Shown here: piece by piece, positions 62,508-64,000 of the stretch
Layout: the number at the start of each line of letters is the position of its first letter
How positions within the stretch are numbered: the stretch's first letter is position 1
NCBI GenBank assembly: GCA_036873755.1
Contig: JAVTVY010037230.1
Location: forward strand, 62,001-126,000
Source: Hanleya hanleyi
Lineage: Eukaryota; Mollusca; Polyplacophora; Lepidopleurida; Hanleyidae
Direction of reading: 5' to 3'
Length of the DNA: 64,000 nucleotides
Position numbers and translations under genes: made by a program
The notes under the pieces: generated by a model
Seen by the model: the letters and a program-made list of their open reading frames with translations, nothing else
Databases searched by the model: none
Told to the model about the DNA's origin: nothing

Positions 62508-62693
62508 TTTCAACAAAATTCAACCCATGGCTTCGAGACCCCTATCATCGTGTTCTACGCGGTGAGACGAAAAGAACAAGATGCCACACCCTATACCGCA
62601 AATGGCCATGTGTGGGTTCCCCATTGGGCATGTTCGCAAATGTTCGAATCAGGGGAGATCACTCGGAATTCGGCCCACAGAGGTTTCGCCTAG
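62508..62693 (+). pseudogene. Inverted partial copy of the ATPase 3' end
   Basis: Matches the last ~65 codons of the ATPase (HVWVPHWACSQMFESGEITR, NSAHRGFA-stop) on the opposite strand. An A-run length difference (about 62568-62575) shifts frames between its two halves. It is part of the right arm, without promoter or start. Confidence 0.85.
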
Positions 62694-63550
62694 TCAGGGT
62701 TGTCTTCCTTGCCTCCACATGGCAGCACGATCGATGCCAAAAGGGGATTTCCCTCAGCAAGCGCCGCCATTTTGTTTGTTTATGTTTGCGGAGACTTACT
62801 GGACACGACACGCTCGACCCTGTGGCCGCACTGATCATAGACTCATAATAATAACATCGTACAGCACCTATAGGTTATCTTTATTACTATAAGTCTTCAT
62901 GTAAGTATTCATGTAATTTTTCATGCCAATACGGTTTTGGGGATTTCCCTTCTCTCGCTGTATGGCTATGTGGATAAACTGGGGGTTCCCCACTTGCCAC
63001 TTCGATTACCTACCGGACATTCCCGGAGATGACCGGACAGTGCCGAAGATGACCGGACATTGCCGAAGATTGCCGGACATTCCCGGAGAATCTCCCGACC
63101 ACCCGCGTATTTGAAATCTGGTTGACATGAGACTACTTTCTGTCCGCGAAATCTTCCTCCCGCGACCGCATCGCCGCCGAACATGCCCGCATCACCGCGG
63201 AGGAATACATTCCCCGGTGTCATTTCCGGGAGGCCGATCACGTTACCGGAAGTGGCCTTTGATCCCTGCGCACCATTATTAATATCCGGTTGCACATAAG
63301 CGTGAACGCCCGAGTATTGACACCAGGGGGCGCTGTTGACCTACTTTGTGACGTCACTTCCGGTTACGGTCACGTGACCGGAACTGACCTTTGACCCCTG
63401 CGCACCATTTTTAATATCCAGTATTGAGCGTATGCGCAGGGGTAAAAGGTCACTTCCGGTCACGTGACCGGAACCGGAAGTGACGTCACAAAGTAGGTCA
63501 ACAGCGCCCCCTGATGTCAATGCTCGGGTGTTCACGCTTATACTTTTACT
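62508..63550 (-). repeat. Mini-Polinton right inverted arm (~1.04 kb)
   Basis: Inverse of the left arm. Shorter because of several deletions relative to the left arm. Ends CTTATACTTTTACT before the target duplication ATCCAT. Confidence 0.85.
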
Positions 63551-63556
63551 ATCCAT

Positions 63557-64000
63557 TTATGTTTGAATTATGTAGAAGGTGGCCTGATACAGTTTGTCAT
63601 TTGACACCAGTAGCCAACCGTGTCTTTAGCGAATTCAAAAAACCATGCTGCCCGAGAAGACATTTCTCTATCTACTTGGCGCACTCTGGACTTGGAGCCT
63701 ATAGGCGCAAATAGAAGTAGAATTCGATGTGGGTTGTGGGTGTAGATTGCGTGGGTGGCTTATATATGGGATCATAATCCAGTGTGGGGAGGTTTGGGCT
63801 TGTCTGTGCAGGTCTGTGTCTGGGCAGTACAATATTCCCACATTGCTTCCAAAATACACCGCAATAATTGGTGACATGTTTAACGTCTCAAAGTGAAACA
63901 ACTTTTGAGACATGTGAGTACGTACGTGTCTCCTTTTAAATGGCCTTCATGTTTCAATTTGAAACACGTGTCATCTTCATATGTGTTACTGATGTCTCAA
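63557..64000. other. Flank of the mini-Polinton, nothing recognised
   Basis: No ORF with recognisable content, RNA gene or repeat could be supported in the last 440 bp. Confidence 0.5.

Larger units (their letters stand above)
59684..63550. mobile_element. Complete 3.87-kb mini-Polinton with one gene
   Basis: Termini AGTAGTAGTATAAGCGTGAA and the inverse ...CACGCTTATACTTTTACT, beginning AG and ending CT, with the 6-bp duplication ATCCAT. The inverted arms are about 59684-60934 and 62508-63550; they contain CCAGGGGGCGCTGTTGA, GACGTCACTTCC, TTTGACCCCTGCGCA and CGGAGGAATACATTCC blocks. Between them lie only an ATPase gene and subterminal repeats. Polymerase, integrase, protease and capsid genes are absent, so mobility would need help in trans. 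Confidence 0.88.

Overview
The window is metazoan nuclear DNA. The one convincing host gene is split by spliceosomal introns with GT/AG borders. The rest is mostly eukaryotic mobile elements: Ty3/Gypsy and BEL/Pao LTR retrotransposons, Tx1/L1-like and other non-LTR retrotransposons, Polinton/Maverick pieces, short inverted-repeat elements, a tRNA-derived SINE and many minisatellites. The core of the SINE at about 10.1-10.3 kb resembles a SINE core I associate with molluscan genomes, so a marine mollusc or other lophotrochozoan is my best guess. The species cannot be read from the window.

Layout. 0-5.8 kb: repeats around a small TATA-driven C2H2 zinc-finger ORF (1207-1623), three copies of a repeat with a ~504-bp period, and two inverted-repeat elements. 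6.0-18.5 kb, minus strand: a patatin-like phospholipase gene. I reconstructed six exons with consistent phases (323 codons). They contain the oxyanion GGGxKG motif, the GxSxG serine and the DGG aspartate, and the protein has a predicted N-myristoylated start. Its 8.6-kb first intron holds a SINE, a Tx1-like LINE fragment and several inverted-repeat elements. 18.5-31.3 kb: gene-poor DNA with a 20-bp and a 48-bp minisatellite, a LINE remnant, duplicated blocks and a 3.1-kb segment bounded by C-rich inverted repeats.

31.3-44.7 kb: a 13.4-kb Ty3/Gypsy element (Gypsy-1). It has a helix-hairpin-helix domain at the start of gag, a broken gag-pol, and an intact third ORF of 658 codons ending in a TatD-like metal-dependent hydrolase domain. 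A strong splice donor in the LTR and a polypyrimidine/AG acceptor just before ORF3 suggest a spliced subgenomic mRNA. This is the strongest candidate for an undescribed system here. It is followed directly by a BEL/Pao integrase fragment (44.7-46.2 kb) and a Polinton fragment with an adenain-like cysteine protease (46.3-46.8 kb).

48.2-59.65 kb: a three-level nest. A decayed Tx1/L1-like LINE is split by a 9.06-kb Gypsy element (Gypsy-2; TSD TACA, PBS resembling tRNA-Pro). That element's integrase is in turn split by a 2.2-kb antisense, internally deleted LTR element (Gypsy-3; TSD CACA). 59.68-63.55 kb: a complete 3.87-kb mini-Polinton with a perfect 6-bp TSD (ATCCAT), AG...CT termini and >1-kb inverted arms. 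Its only gene is an intact packaging-type ATPase with an N-terminal C2H2 finger.

All calls come from reading the sequence by eye. No database search was run, so novelty cannot be established here.
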